A stretch of 64,000 nucleotides of DNA from positions 58,026,197 through 58,090,196 of the forward strand of contig OX328132.1 of the NCBI GenBank assembly GCA_946811695.1. Reading direction: 5' to 3'. The notes beneath the pieces are model-generated. The model ran no database searches. It saw only the letters and a list, made by a program, of their open reading frames with translations, and had not been told where the DNA came from. Every line of letters starts with the position of its first letter. The stretch's first letter is position 1. This document shows positions 22,457 through 37,000 of the stretch, piece after piece. The translations under genes and the position numbers were made by a program. Source of the DNA: Gonocerus acuteangulatus (taxonomy: Eukaryota; Arthropoda; Insecta; Hemiptera; Coreidae).

Positions 22457-23460
22457 TTTAAAATTCTGGTTATCTCCTGGGAGGGGAAAGCAACACGTCT
22501 CTTCTGAATCAACAGGTGACGCAGCGGTACTTCTACCATAATCCAAATTGTCCCATTCATCTTCTGAAGAATTATCTGAATCAGATGAACTAGAATTCCT
22601 TGAGGAGGAACTTCGAACTTCTATAATCATTTGTTCTATATTATCTTCATGCAGAGCTTATTTCCGCCAAGCTTCTTCAATTGCTTCATTTGTATGCCTT
22701 ACTGGTTCATTCCAATTTTCTGGAGAAACAGTGTCACATCCCTTGCTGGTTCATTCCAATTTTCTGGAGAAACAGCGTTACATGCCTCCTTTGTTAGTCA
22801 CTCTACATCGGTGATGTTAAAGGTCGTATTTCCCTTGGCTACTTTCCCTTTTATTTGTGTCCAAATTAGTTCAATTGGAGGGAACTGGGAATGACATGGA
22901 GGAAGTCTGATGACTTGGTGTCCTTTTCTGCTAGCCAGTTCATCCAATTCATATACCATTTTTGTGGATCTATTTTCTTGTACAATGCTCAATAATTCGG
23001 GCTTGAACTGATTGGGGGATCAATTAATATTGTTGAGAGTTAGCCATTCCTGAATATCAAGTTTTCTCTACCCAGAAGTCGGAGCCTTGTTTTTAATTAT
23101 CTATATCAATTGTACTAACAGGGGTTGGCTTATCCAACAACTTCATGAACCAATTTTTGAAACTTTCTAACTTCACCTCTTTATGATAAACCTGTAATTT
23201 TTTTTTTACCTGAATAATAAATACTTTTAGGTATCAAACTGTTCGCGCTACCAGCATGGGCCATGATAAGGCGTCAACCCTTCCCAGTAGTTTTCAGGAA
23301 GCCCGAAGTGAGTCATCTGTCCAGGATTTGCTAATCGTATTTCAAGCATTTATCCATGTCTCACCCAGAAGTACCACTCCTTCTAAATTGCATTCTCTGA
23401 TTTGGCGTAAAATAAACATCTGGCAGTGATGATAGCCCTTTGATCGATTAAACATTTCCT
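22455..23460 (-). pseudogene. Tc1/mariner-like DDE transposase relic
   Basis: On the minus strand, broken frames match a DDE_3-type transposase. A degraded first catalytic motif reads GETWIN (Asp lost), then TIDIDN carries the second Asp, and the third motif is RLPPCHSQFPPIELIWTQIKG with the Glu. A Ser/Asp/Glu-rich tail (SSSDSDNSSEDEWDN) follows. Stops and frameshifts run throughout, and a 46-bp tandem duplication lies at 22701-22780. The reading order is right for one gene; it is not functional. Confidence 0.7.
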
Positions 23461-23714
23461 GTTGTATATTTTATTCTATTTAAAAATTAATTTTTTGAAA
23501 AATAAATGACCAGGTTGTTTTTCCTCCAGTAAATAATACAGCTTCATTGAGAGAAAACAGAATAAGAGTGATGGGGGCGGTGTTGGAGGGAGGGGTTAGG
23601 CCTCCCCCTCCTTGAGTCCAGGGTGGGGGTTATCCCGTGCAGCACGACTCGGTGGCCCTACTATAGCGTTTCGGGAGCTGCGAGTCCCTTCATTCCTCAG
23701 CAATGAAATGGTTA

Positions 23715-23790
23715 AAGAACTGAAAGAAAATTCTTTCATGAATGGAACCTCAATGGCTACATTCCTTCAGAAAGTGCAAAACCTCTGCTA
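23715..23790 (+). mobile_element. HINE-like family 2, degraded right end
   Basis: Contains a TTTCATGAATGG.ACCTCAATGGCTAC segment and an imperfect terminal hairpin ending AAAGTGCAAAA, matching 4630-4685 with substitutions. Confidence 0.35.
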
Positions 23791-23817
23791 AGTAAGAAAT
23801 TGACTTACAAGGGGAGT

Positions 23818-25565
23818 ATACAGCGATGGGGTCACCGATTTGGACCAATTTTTTTCTTGTGATTCTACATCGAAAAATAGTAGACACGTGTCCGAGCGTT
23901 CCGTCCAATGCGCCTTAGGAGCCGAGAAATAAAATAAAATAGGTTGAAAGTGCTTTATTTTTTATATCGAGTTTAGAAAATGATATCGACATGATTCTTT
24001 CACCAATTCATTTGTTTTATAGAGTAGATTAATAGAAAAATATAATCGATAAACAATAATTTATATTTCATCAAATATATTCAAAAATATGCTTATGTTT
24101 TCAGGTAAACTAGTATTATACATTTTTTACGCCAAAAATAATAGCAGATTTAAAATCAGCACCCCAAGAAACCCTTATATAATGAATAACATTGAAAACA
24201 AAAAATATTGATTTTTCCCAGTCTGGAAGTGGCTAAAAATTTGTAAGCGAAAAAGTAATGTGACGTTTTGAAATTCAATATCTCCCTCTCCCCTTGAGAT
24301 AATCCGATTTTTACGTCATTGAAATCTTTCGAAAGAAGAAAGACTCATTTTTCTAACCATATAAATGACTATTGTATTATCTCAAAAGGTACTTGCGAAA
24401 AATGGTTCTCAAAATAAAAATAAAATATAAACTTTTTTGCATATAACGTCAATTCCAGAACACGTAGAAACACCCCGAATGGACGGAAATGTGTCATATT
24501 ATGGTCTTTATCGACCCTCCAAGTTTGGTTTGAATCGGATAAATATTCTTTGAAATATGGCCGACTCTTGAATCTCTAACAAAATTCTAAGGGTCCCCCC
24601 TTAGCGAAATTTAAAATACATTTTTTTTAATATTCCTATAATTTGAATTTAGGGGGTTTTCAATGTGCTAGAAACGAATCTGACATCCGTTTTTAAATCA
24701 AAAATTGTTTTACATACTCGACTCTATAGAAGTCATTATTCTGCCAAAATATTCCATATACCTACATTTAAGAAGTTCGCGATTATAAAAAAACATTTGA
24801 TTTAAAAACGGACGTCAGATTCGTTTCTAGCACATTAAAAAAACCCTAAATTCAAATTTTGGGAATATTACAAAAATAAAAAAAAAGTATTTAAAATTTC
24901 GTTAAGGGGGACCCTTAAAATTTTGTTAGAGATTCAACAATCCGGCCATATTTCAAAAAGTATTTACCCGATTCAAACCAAACTTGGAGGGTCGATATAG
25001 GCCATAATGTGACATATCTCAAAATAAAAATAAAATATAAACTTTTTTGCATATAACGTCAATTCCAGAACACGTAGAAACACCCCGATTGGACAGAAAT
25101 ATGTCACATTATGGCCTATATCGACCCTCCAAGTTTGGTTTGAATCGGGTAAATATTCTTTGAAATATGGCCGGATTGTTGAATCTCTAACAAAATTTTA
25201 AGGGTCCCCCCTTAACGAAATTTAAAATACTTTTTTTTAATTTTTGTAATATTCCCAAAATTTGAATTTAGGGGTTTTTTAATGTGCTAGAAACGAATCT
25301 GACATCCGTTTTTAAATCAAATGTTTTTTTATAATCGCGAACTTCTTAAATGTAGGTATATGGAATATTTTGGCAGAATAATGACTTCTATAGTCGAGTA
25401 TGTAAAACAATTTTTGATTTAAAAACGGATGTCAGATTCGTTTCTAGCACATTGAAAACCCCCTAAATTCAAATATATAGGACACGTGTCGACTATTTTT
25501 CGATGTAGAATCACAAGAAAAAAATTGGTCCAAATCGGTGACCCCATCGCTGTATACTCCCCTTG
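23818..25565. mobile_element. 1.75-kb DNA element with about 80-bp TIRs, TTA duplication and a nested stem-loop duplication
   Basis: Terminal inverted repeats start CAAGGGGAGTATACAGCGAT and run to GACACGTGTCC on both sides. TTA flanks each end (23815-23817, 25566-25568), as in PIF/Harbinger-type 3-bp duplications. Inside, segment A (from 24408) is followed by a loop (about 24700-24795) and inverted A. At 25018 segment A restarts, with the loop inverted (about 25320-25415) and a shorter inverted arm. No transposase frame. Confidence 0.65.
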
Positions 25566-25639
25566 TTAGTTATGGTGGTTTTGATATATCTTCTTTATTT
25601 TTTTTATGGTGTTGAAATACTTAATATGGTGATATGATA

Positions 25640-26060
<421 letters not shown>

Positions 26061-28055
26061 CATATCAAGTATTTCAACTCCCTTAAATAAAGAAGATAAA
26101 ATATGTTTCAACTAATATTGTTATTGCAAAACCTAACCTACATAAAGAATGTATGTTATATCAGCAAGATTTCATCTATTGTAGATAAAAAAATAAAAGA
26201 GGCACAAATTACAATCAATAAGAAAGTGCTTATTCTTTATTTTATTATTTCAAAACTATTTAAAAAACTTTATAATATTCAGTTCATTTTTCTCACAATA
26301 TCACAATAACAAAATACATTTTTAAATATACGCTAGGTGGAATATGCTTGTATAGATATATTCAAATCTATTCATATTATTGCTACACATTTAACTAATT
26401 CACATAGATTGAATAATACAATCAATTGGCATACCCACAGAATAAAAATTAACATAAGAAAAAAATTTGGTATGCAGGGATTTGAAATGTCAGCAACAAA
26501 TAATATTTCTGAATATTAACTATTTTATCAGAAATTGTGAAAAAAATAAATAATGTTTTATAAAAGTTGGGTTTTTGCAAAACATTAAAACAAAGTTTTT
26601 ATAAAAAATCTTTATGAATCTGTAACAATATAAAAGAGTGTACATTAAATAATAAAAACAAAATGGAAATTAAGAGGAATGAATAGTATTAAAAAAAAAA
26701 AAGTTTATACTCTTGGCCAGACAACTTGGTAATCCATGACCTAAAAAGTCTAGAACAGCTTACAATTTGACGTTCACTTTTTTTTAAAAAAAGATATTAG
26801 TCAATGCTGTCATAAGGAAAGACCCAATTTTCTTTAAGGAAATAATTAGTGTTGTTTATTATTTGCAATAAATCTTGTTTTAGGGCATATTGTTTCTTTT
26901 CAAGCTAGAACTTATTTTCATTTAATCAAAAGCTGAGAAAAAGGGGCAACTTAAATTAACATAATATTTACTTTTACCACTGGCTAAGCTTAATATAAAC
27001 ATATTCTTACATTAACCACTTGCCTGTGTCTGGGACAGCTTCTTACCTAATGTAACTTACCTTAGCATACAACAGCTCCATACTGATTTGGACTTTAACA
27101 AGATCTATTTATGTTTAACCAGCAGATCTATCAAGCATAGAATCTGGTTTAGCAGAGAGTGTATTGTGTGACTATATTCCCATTTTTTCATTAGCATACA
27201 ATTTTTGATCATTTTCGTTAAATGGGAATAATTAAAAACTGGCTGGGCAAGTGCCTAAGAAATATTTGAAACAATAACAGTTTTTTTAAAAATGAATATT
27301 TACCTAACCCAGGTAATAAAAACTCCATTTAATTGTACAGATTAAATAGAGTAATTAAAAATACTAATTGTAAGTAATTTAAAAATATGTTGCCCAATAA
27401 TAGCAGCTGCTTCACAAACAATACAAGTGAAGGCAGCAACAGCTATAAATAATATATGTCTTATAACATATTATAAGATATTTACTATAACTATAATGAG
27501 CTATGGCTATGTAACTATTATAGCATGGCTATGTTACAAGTTATAGTAAAATGTTAATGTGGTCAGTCTAAAGCAATTAAAACAAGTTTAAAAACTTAAT
27601 TTTATTTAATTATACAATTCACTGAGTTTTTAACAACAGTAAGTTGAATATTTTATTAAATGGACCATTAAAAACATATATCATGCTACAAAAAATATCA
27701 CATTTCAAGCTCAAGGCTATTACAATGAATTTGTATTAAAAGTTACACTTATTAAGTATACTTATAATATAAAAGCGAAAAAGAAGAAAATATTTCATCT
27801 AAAATATTTGACACAAAACAAACAAAATCTCTCTTAATTCAATGGGGAAGTCATTAATCGTTTATAAAGTTTGGGTTGAACTAATTTAAAAATTAAATTT
27901 ATCTAAATTAATAACATTATCAAATACACAAACTCCATTAGCTCAGTGGCAATAAAATGAAGGAAATATTAAATTCATTCGATCTAAATTTAACAGATAC
28001 TGGAGTGAGAAATTTACAACAAATAAATATAATATACAATTTTATAACCTATAAA
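26061..28055. other. PDIA3 3' UTR and downstream flank
   Basis: Very AT-rich, with no recognised gene. The first roughly 400 bases below 28056 are probably PDIA3 3' UTR. A tandem-like GGCTATG / AACTATAAT patch lies at 27480-27550. Confidence 0.4.
27652..27657 (-). terminator. Candidate PDIA3 poly(A) signal
   Basis: AATAAA on the minus strand (plus tttatt), about 400 bases past the PDIA3 stop; another lies at 27601-27606. No closer canonical hexamer was noticed, so a 3' UTR of roughly 0.4-0.5 kb is likely. Confidence 0.35.
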
Positions 28056-31000
28056 TTACAACTCATCCTTTGATTTAGCATTTCCACTTCTATCGTATCC
28101 TTTGAGCTCAGAGGTTGCATGCTTCGCAATATATTTAACAAAGTCATCCAAGTCTCGTCCGCCCTAAAAACATTAAACAAACATAGACACTTAACAACAA
28201 TAGAAAATAAACTGATGGCAATACTTGAATAATCAATATTCAATTATATTTACACACTTGACAACATTTCAAAGGGGCTGTTAGATCTGGAAGGCAAAAT
28301 GACAGACTTATGCATAATAAGCCTTATTGGAATAATCACATTAAAGAAACTGTGATATAATTACTCAAAGAAACGTCTTCAAATTTTATCCGCCCTCCCT
28401 CAACAAGTGAAGACTAAATCTTTAAATGACAAGTTTTTAAGGATTAATTATAATTTCAAAAGCTTTTTATGTTAGAGAATTATAACATCATTATACTCTG
28501 TATCTTGGTTTAACTAGCAGACAAAAAAAATTGCTCAGTTGTAATGATAATCTATCCTTGAGATGTTCGTTCCAGAGATGATCCTCAAACTTTTCGAGCT
28601 AATCATTTCCATGAGATTATATTATATGTGTTGAACTTTGAAAGTTTGAGAATAGCTGTTTCTAGTGTGTATTCTTCAAATTTCTTCACAAAATATATTT
28701 GATGTTGAACTCATGTTTCTTCTTGTTTGTAATATTAATCTTATTTTACTTTATATACCATATACTCTTCTTTGCTCTGGTTGTTTCTGATGATCTTAAG
28801 GAGTAATACTACCTTGTAATGTTTTTTTTCCTTTTCCATTTTATTTTTTATAGGTTTAAATGCTTCCTTAGTTAATCAAAAATGATACCCAAGAGTGCTT
28901 ATGTGCCACTAAAGTGGGACTCAACATCAACCCAAAGAACACTTATTATATTGGTTACTACTACCTGTTTAGGTTCATCATCGGGAATCTTATTTCAAGT
29001 TGTGTTAAGGTCTATTATGATTTATAGATTTCATATTAAAGTCCATAAATATTAAATTTTGAGAATGTATGTTAAATCCAGGTAAGAATCCTCATTATTT
29101 GTTGAGTGGACAAGTTATATTCACACTGTGAACCACCATGTGTTGATGGGGAGCCAGAAGCTCCCCATCAACACATTGAGGATCATCTGAACAGCATTAA
29201 TGATTGATATTGAATTCATAATAGAAATTAAAGGACGTAAACTGGCATTCGTGGATGTCAAGGTAGTAAGAAAAAATAATAACCAGTCAAAAAAACAACT
29301 CTGGTTCAGTGTACTGGATTCAACTTCTTACTCATCATCCAAAAATTAAGCTATGAAATTTCAAAGCCTTTATGCCAGAAGAAAGAATATAATTGATGTA
29401 TAATTGGATGTGGTCAAAGACACAATAACTGTATACAAGAATTTAGGAATATGAATCTTGGATGAAAAATAGAAGAAAACATGATTTTCTCTAACAAAAA
29501 AAAAAAAACTAAGTTGAAAATAATTAGAAGAAATACAACATCAAAACTATATTCATGATGAAGACGATTAGCCATTTGATTTCAAATCTAAAAAAAAAAT
29601 TTAAATTAAAAGCACTGAGCCACACACATTTGTGTGGGAAGAAACAAATAGAACCAACCATTAGGCAGGATTGGTATCTACAAGACTTCTAGAACTCTGA
29701 TATTAAGAGATCAGCAGTTGCAGAACTTTTCTTTGACACAAATAATTAAATAGAATTCTAGCAGTTCAAGCTCGAGTGAAGGCATAGGAATCACAAGAAA
29801 AAATCAATCTAGAATAAATAAGAAATATTCAAGAAATCAAGAATAAGAATTTTAAATGACTTACATTATAAGTCACAGGTGATGATTTAGAGTCTTTAGG
29901 TGCCCAATAAATTGTAGGGAATCCTCTTACTTCATAAGGTGCGGGTACATCATTATCAGTGGCATCCATTTTTACAATAGCTACGTCTTCATTTTTCATC
30001 TGAAATAAGCATATTTATAAAAATATACATTGCACATCATAACTATCATAATGAAAATATCATAGTAATGATATAGCAATTATAATCATAATAAACCAAT
30101 AAAATATTTTAAAAAACTGAATCTTTAAAGGTGTTTTCTTTTGAATTATATAGCGCTAAACCGATAAACCTGTAAATTAATTGTGTATATATTTAAATTT
30201 ATAATATAGACTCAGCAGCAATAACAAACCACACACACTGATTATTGACTGTTCTGTCCGGAAACTCCAGTAAATCTTAATGTTTTTTTAATTAATAGTA
30301 AGAATTAGATGTGTTAGGTTATTATTATTATTAAACACATACTTAGTATTAAAAAATATACAAATAATTAATAATGGTTAAAAATAATTAAAAAAGTGGA
30401 TTTTTTAGCATTTAATTATTGATTGAAAGTTCTCACAATCGGCAAGCGAATTAAAATATTAAAAGTCTGTTTTGCTTTTTTTGTTGCTCTGTATAAATTA
30501 ATACGCTTATGTTAAAAGTCCTACTAGATACGAAACATTTTTTTTTTTTTTTTTTTTTTAACTGTAAGACATTTTTGTTCAAAATGTAAAGAATGAAAGT
30601 TTAATTGTCAAAAAAGAAAAAAAAATCAAAATCAAAAGGTGTCGAGTAGAATACAAGGGACTGAATACTGTAAGGGTACAAAAGCAGGAAGGTTTATATC
30701 ATTCAGCTATTGAACATTATTATGATTTCATTAACCCTGCATATTACAAAAAAAAAGTTGTTTCTTTTCATTGGAGCTAGTTAATATGTACAAAGAAATG
30801 AATAGTTTAAAGTAATGACACCAATTCCATTTGAAAAAAAAAAAAAAAAGAATAAAAGAAGAAGAAATGACTGTTCCTAATCTGCAGACTTATTAATTAA
30901 GACTTACTTATATTCTTTGCTATATTACCTTTTCACCAAGTTCATCATAAATCGGAGCCAGTTTCTTGCAGTGACCACACCATTTAGCATAGAATTCAAT

Positions 31001-34000
31001 AAGAGTATCTTTTCCATTGTTCGTAACAATTTCATCAAAATTTTTAGCAACAGCAACCTTCACTGGTCCGTCATTGCTTTCAGGAATAGGTTCAGACTTC
31101 AGGTATGGCTGCAGTTTTCCCTCTTTCAGATTTGTAAGAAAAGTTTCAAAATTTTCAATTCTAAAATAAATAAAAAATAAGATAAAAAAAAAAGGTTTTT
31201 TTTGTGGTGCATCAATATCTAGGCCATTAGCGCTGACATGCAAAAAAAAAATTTTGAATTTTATTTTGGATAAGAGAAACAAGTACTGCCCTCCATAATT
31301 ATTATAAAAAGAACTAATTACGAGTAAGGGGGAAAAGTGAAAATGGATAATTCAAATTGCTCAACTAAAAGTCAGAAATGAAGAGAATTTTAATAATAAT
31401 ATGAATTCTGGCTAGAGCCTGGAAATATAAAGGGAAGTTTTTCCTCTGGTGTATATTTTGCCTCATAGCTTATTAAAACAGAATAATAATTATTTAGACT
31501 TCATTTCAAGGAAATGTTATGCATAATATAGAACTGAGGATGATTCATATTACAACACACTAAAGCATTACTTTGTTTAAAAACTTGTTTACAAAATCAA
31601 ATTGTCAATCACATTTTAATTTGATCCCAATAAAAAGTAACACATTTCCAGGAGATATTTTAATTAAAATTTATGCATGTATACTTGGTAAATGTTAATT
31701 ATTTTTTTGACAAATCTTAATTTTTGTAGACACATTTTAGACCAAGGTTTAGATTAAATGCTCTATTACTAACGTGTCACTCTACTCAACAGTGTATGTA
31801 GTCAAACAGAACAAAAATGTTTTAGAGTGCAAAAACATAAAAATCAGGCTGAAGGGGTATAAATTAATATTTGTCAGAAAAAAAAAAACAAGCAAAAAAA
31901 ATAGAAAAATATATGTTTGATTAAATCAAATGAAAATACTACTCAAAATTATTTTATGCATTTTTTTTCTAAATTCTGTTTGTATAAAAGAAACGCCTGC
32001 CCTAATCATGTTTTTTAAAGCTTTACATAAATGTTTTTGCTTCCAACTTACAGTTTTTCACAATTACGTACAGTCTGACGGATATGAAAAATATATTGTA
32101 ACAGGGATCTTTATTTCTTCAACAAAGAACAATGGAAGATGTCTCAAATGTAATTTTTATAATTTCTTTACTTACGAAAATTCATCTGTCATTTGGTACT
32201 TCTTGTTATCTTTTGATCGAGCAAACACAATGGGTTTATCAGTAGGCACATAATCATAGCCAAATTCATTTAGTTCATGCTGGAAATCATCTTTAGCACT
32301 AATAGCAAAGTTAAAATCTTTAGAGAATGCTTGAGCCACCTTCATAATTCTGTTACGCCAATAATTTGTTCCTGCAAATTGTTTATTATTAGATGTTATA
32401 ATTTAAAAAAAATTACACATACACAATTATTTTAGTGGGATACCTTTAGGATTCTTCAAGTAATCAACATTGTAATATGCAACAACAAGAGGATTAGAGA
32501 AATCATCAAAATTGTCTCGTGTCCTATGAGCTACTAACCCATGCCTAAAACAGTTAACGCATGAATTAATTAATAATTATGCCAAGATAACATGAACAAT
32601 TAACAATAACATTACTTTAGAATTGTCCATACATATCATAGATCAATAAAGACAAACAAATTCAGAGAACTTATTTTTTAACTAAATATTTTAATAGGTT
32701 GCAAATCTAAACTACATATAATTTATAAAAGTATTCCTCCGTAACAGAATATCAAGTTGATTTTAGAAAGCTGGAATTACTCAAAATAATTATGTCATAA
32801 GGTTTTATTTAAAGAATGACCATAATAGAGGAAGAAGTAAGTATATTTTTCAATAATATCAATGGATTTCAATCGACATAATGTATTTGGCCATTTTTTA
32901 ACCTCAGCTTAATGCCACACATTTATTTCCAGGAATTTTATTATAATAAAATGTCACTTACTACAGAGTTGGCAACTAAATTGCAGATTTTTATGGAAAA
33001 TAAAGACTAGATAATTACCAAGACAATTTGATTTAAGTAGCGTTTGCCAAATTAAAAATAAATATTGAATGTGGAGAATTCAATATTTTAAGTTCCTACT
33101 TCAAAATTAATAATTTCATTAGTGTTAAAGGGAAGAATTATAATCTGCATAATTAGTTTTACATTATTAATACCAAACAGGTGAAGAATAACCCTTCAAA
33201 AATTTTTTCAAACTTTGCATTTATTCCTCCATCACAACGTTTCGGACACACAGGTCCATCCTCAGGCAATCTACAATAGTATATTAATTTCAGACATTAC
33301 ATCCTCCAAAACCATTTACTAAATTTTATTGTCATAATTTTAAACTCACCATGTCCTGTTCATTACTATAGTTACATTAAAACAGTCATGCAATCATGTT
33401 TATTTATTGCATGACTGTTTTAATGTAACTATAGTAATGAACAGGACATGGTGAGTTTAAAATTATGACAATAAAATTTAGTAAATGGTTTTGGAGGATG
33501 TAATGTCTGAAATTAATATACTATTGTAGATTGCCTGAGGATGGACCTGTGTGTCCGAAACGTTGTGATGGAGGAATAAATGCAAAGTTTGAAAAAATTT
33601 TTGAAGGGTTATTCTTCACCTGTTTGGTATTATTAATTAATACCCTTCATTTAGTAATCGTAATAGTTTTACATTTTTTTTAGGTTCCATAGGTAAGACT
33701 AAGATTTTTAAAAAATAATCACTAACACGTTCTCCTTCAGAAATGAATCCAAACCATCTAAAATGTCTCCTTCAAACACCAAACTTGAAGGTTCAAACTT
33801 GCTGTGAAGATGTTTAGGCCGGAAGAGTACCACTTTTTCTCTATAAAGGGAAAAATAAAAAATGAATGTAAGCATTGAGAAATTATCTTTAAAAGAACAG
33901 TAATTATTAAATATAAAAAAAAATATTTTCAGAGAGAAGAAGAAAGAATTAAACTAGATTAAATACCTATTATATTTATTTATGGACTTGATAATAACAT

Positions 34001-37000
34001 TAATAATAGCAAATATCTTTTTATAATAAATAAAAATTAATAGAACTAAATGCAACAATAAATTATATTCTATCAATTTAGATGTAAGAAATATAATCAG
34101 ATGATACAATAAAAATTATGTTACACAGAAAAATATATTATTTTCAATCTGTTTATATTGACATATACACCCTAATCATGTTTACTCAATTAACATTTGT
34201 TTACTAACTACTATTTCACTATCATATATAGCCTGACAGGTATAATATAATAGTGATTTTAATCATTTCTTACAAGTATTAATAATGTAAAATATGTTAA
34301 TCAGAGAGCAAAAATACTAAATATTAAAATAAACAATTAAAAGAGATAATATAATAATAAAAAACTGAGACATGAGGAAATAATCCATGGGAGGGTCTAA
34401 ATAAAATTACTCCTAGAGCGACAATAGAAGATCCATTAAGAAATTAAATGTTAGTAATGTAACTGAAAGGAATATCAACAATTGTTGAACTTACTAATCT
34501 GCAAGAATTTTTATTTTCACCAACAAATTAACTATAAGTTTAAAGTTAAATAATTAAAAGATAGCTCACATAAATAAATAAATGCAAATTTCATATGAAT
34601 ATATAATGTTAATGGTGACTCACTTATGTTCTTCTAAGTTTTCAGAAGCATGAGTAATTCCAAATCGGAATTTTTCTCGTAATTTATCAGCAACTTTAAG
34701 GAACTGATCCTTCAACTTTGAGTCTTCCTCAAAGAAACCAATGACAGCAAGATCAGGTTCTTTCAAGAAATCTTCTAATGCTACCTTATTTACTAAACTT
34801 CGAGCACTAGGACCAACCTGTCCTTTCATATGCTTAGCAATCCCAGCTAAAAATTTCAATGGATAAAAATTTAATAAGGACAACAAATATTTCATAAATA
34901 GTGAAATCAGAATGATTAATTATTTACAAGCTTCCCGAGGTCCATTATAATCCTTTGATAGATCTCCATTTTTAAAAATCTTCAGAGTAGGGTAACCCGA
35001 TACAGAAAACTTGTTGCACGTTTCTTTTCCACCTTCAGTACAGTCAACCTTAGAAAAAAAAAATTATTTTAATAAATATCTTTTGAAAAAGAGCCATCAA
35101 ATCACTGGATTAACAAAATTCATAAAAATGTTATTCAGATTATGTAATTCAGATGATTTATTGATCAATCCTTTCTATTATTAATGAAGCGGATGTTTTC
35201 CTTAATTTTGCTTTACAATCTATTTTTTCTTTTCCAATTTTCTAATGCCATCAAATTGAAAATTATGTTCATATTTTATACCATAATAAGATAACAATTT
35301 TCTATCAATATTTTAAGACTGCTGTCTAATTTGTTTTCCTAAGTAACTATTCTATTTCTCCTTTGTAGAATCTATCACAGCTACTGCAGGTAATTTTGTA
35401 TATATTGTATTTAGTTTCCTTTAAATTATTTTTAATTTTGTTTTCATACTTGCACATGATTTTCCCTATATTTAAAAATTTGATGGATTTAGTTTGAAAT
35501 TATTGGATTAAAATTGAAGGAAAAATAACAGTATGGTTTTGGGTTCTGATCTTATGAAAACATTATTCATTTACTTATGAAATTGATCATAAATTCGAGT
35601 ATTATATGGCTGTTGTAAACAAAGATAAGGCAAAGAAATGAGAAGCCACGTAATAAATAATCAGATTTATGATCAACTGTGAAAGCAAATGAATAAGGGA
35701 TGGGTAGAATAAAAGAAAATTGATTAAATTTTTTTTAGAACATCAGAATTAGAAACCATGGAGTTAATTTTCCTTCAAATTTAATAGAATATTTTCAAAT
35801 AAGATCAGCTAAATATGTAAAGATATTGGGAAGATCGCCTGAATGTATGACAACAAAATTAAAAAATAACTTTACTCACATTGAAATATGTGCCTCCCAC
35901 ATATGTCGATCATTTCCAATTTTCCAATGAAAGGCATAAAAAAAAATACTGCCTTTGGTAATTTAGCAAAGATACGAATATGATGATTTTTTTTTACCTT
36001 AAAGACAATTAATTTGGATAAAATATACAGTAGGCCATTGGCTGTTTGATTTGGGGTTAAAGGGCAAACAACAACTAGGTTACTATTACCTTACAGTTGG
36101 GTCTGGTCAGACATATAAGAACTAACATTGATTTAGCAAGGGTTGATGTGGTCGAAAAACAGGTAAAAGGTGGTTCCTTTGAATTTACCTAAAACTGAAT
36201 TCACTTCCTTCCTAGTTGCGGGCAAAATTAATGCTAGTTACAAAATAAAAAAAGTAGCTTTGTTACCACAAGACTAAGTTTTTCATGCTTAAGTATAAAA
36301 TATCATAAATTATATGAAAAAAATAAAGATCAAAAAATATATACTTACTTTGGCCAATGCAACAGGTGGGTCATTTGAACGCAGCAATGAAGCAGCTTTT
36401 TCAAATTCTGGTTTTAATTTCTTGCAATGGCCACACCTAGAAAACAAAATTAAAATAATATTAATCTGTCTTAACAAATGAATTTCTGACATCAGACCTG
36501 ACACGGAAAAGGACGGTTCTCAGCTTATGGTAAGGTAATATTCATAACATTCCATAACCTCAATGGTATTTTCAGTCAGGTGCCAAAACAACATTCAAAA
36601 TCTGAGAGCTGTATTTTATTCTACATCTAAAAGCTTAAATCACCATGATTACTTAACAATGAAATAATATGTGCAGATAAAAGATTTAGGGGCAATATAG
36701 GAACATCCTCGTTAAACTAAATTTGGCTTCAAAAACTACTTATTTAGTTTCTGTAAGACTCAAAATGTATTGAATAAGTAAACTATAATAATAACTCATG
36801 AGGTTTGACCATAATATAGCACAAAAATAATTTGATTTGCTTTTATTTTGGCTGGAGTTAGTAGCATATATAACACAAGGTAAAAATAAAAAAATTGTAT
36901 ACATCTGATGAAGGCTTATATTTCAACCCAAAACATCGTTAAATTACTCATTTCTAAAAGTCTCTTAATTCTCAATATCCATGCCTATTACTTCGAGATA

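Noticed and set aside
31930..32253. 107-aa plus-strand frame
   Set aside because: Antisense shadow of a PDIA3 exon and adjoining intron.
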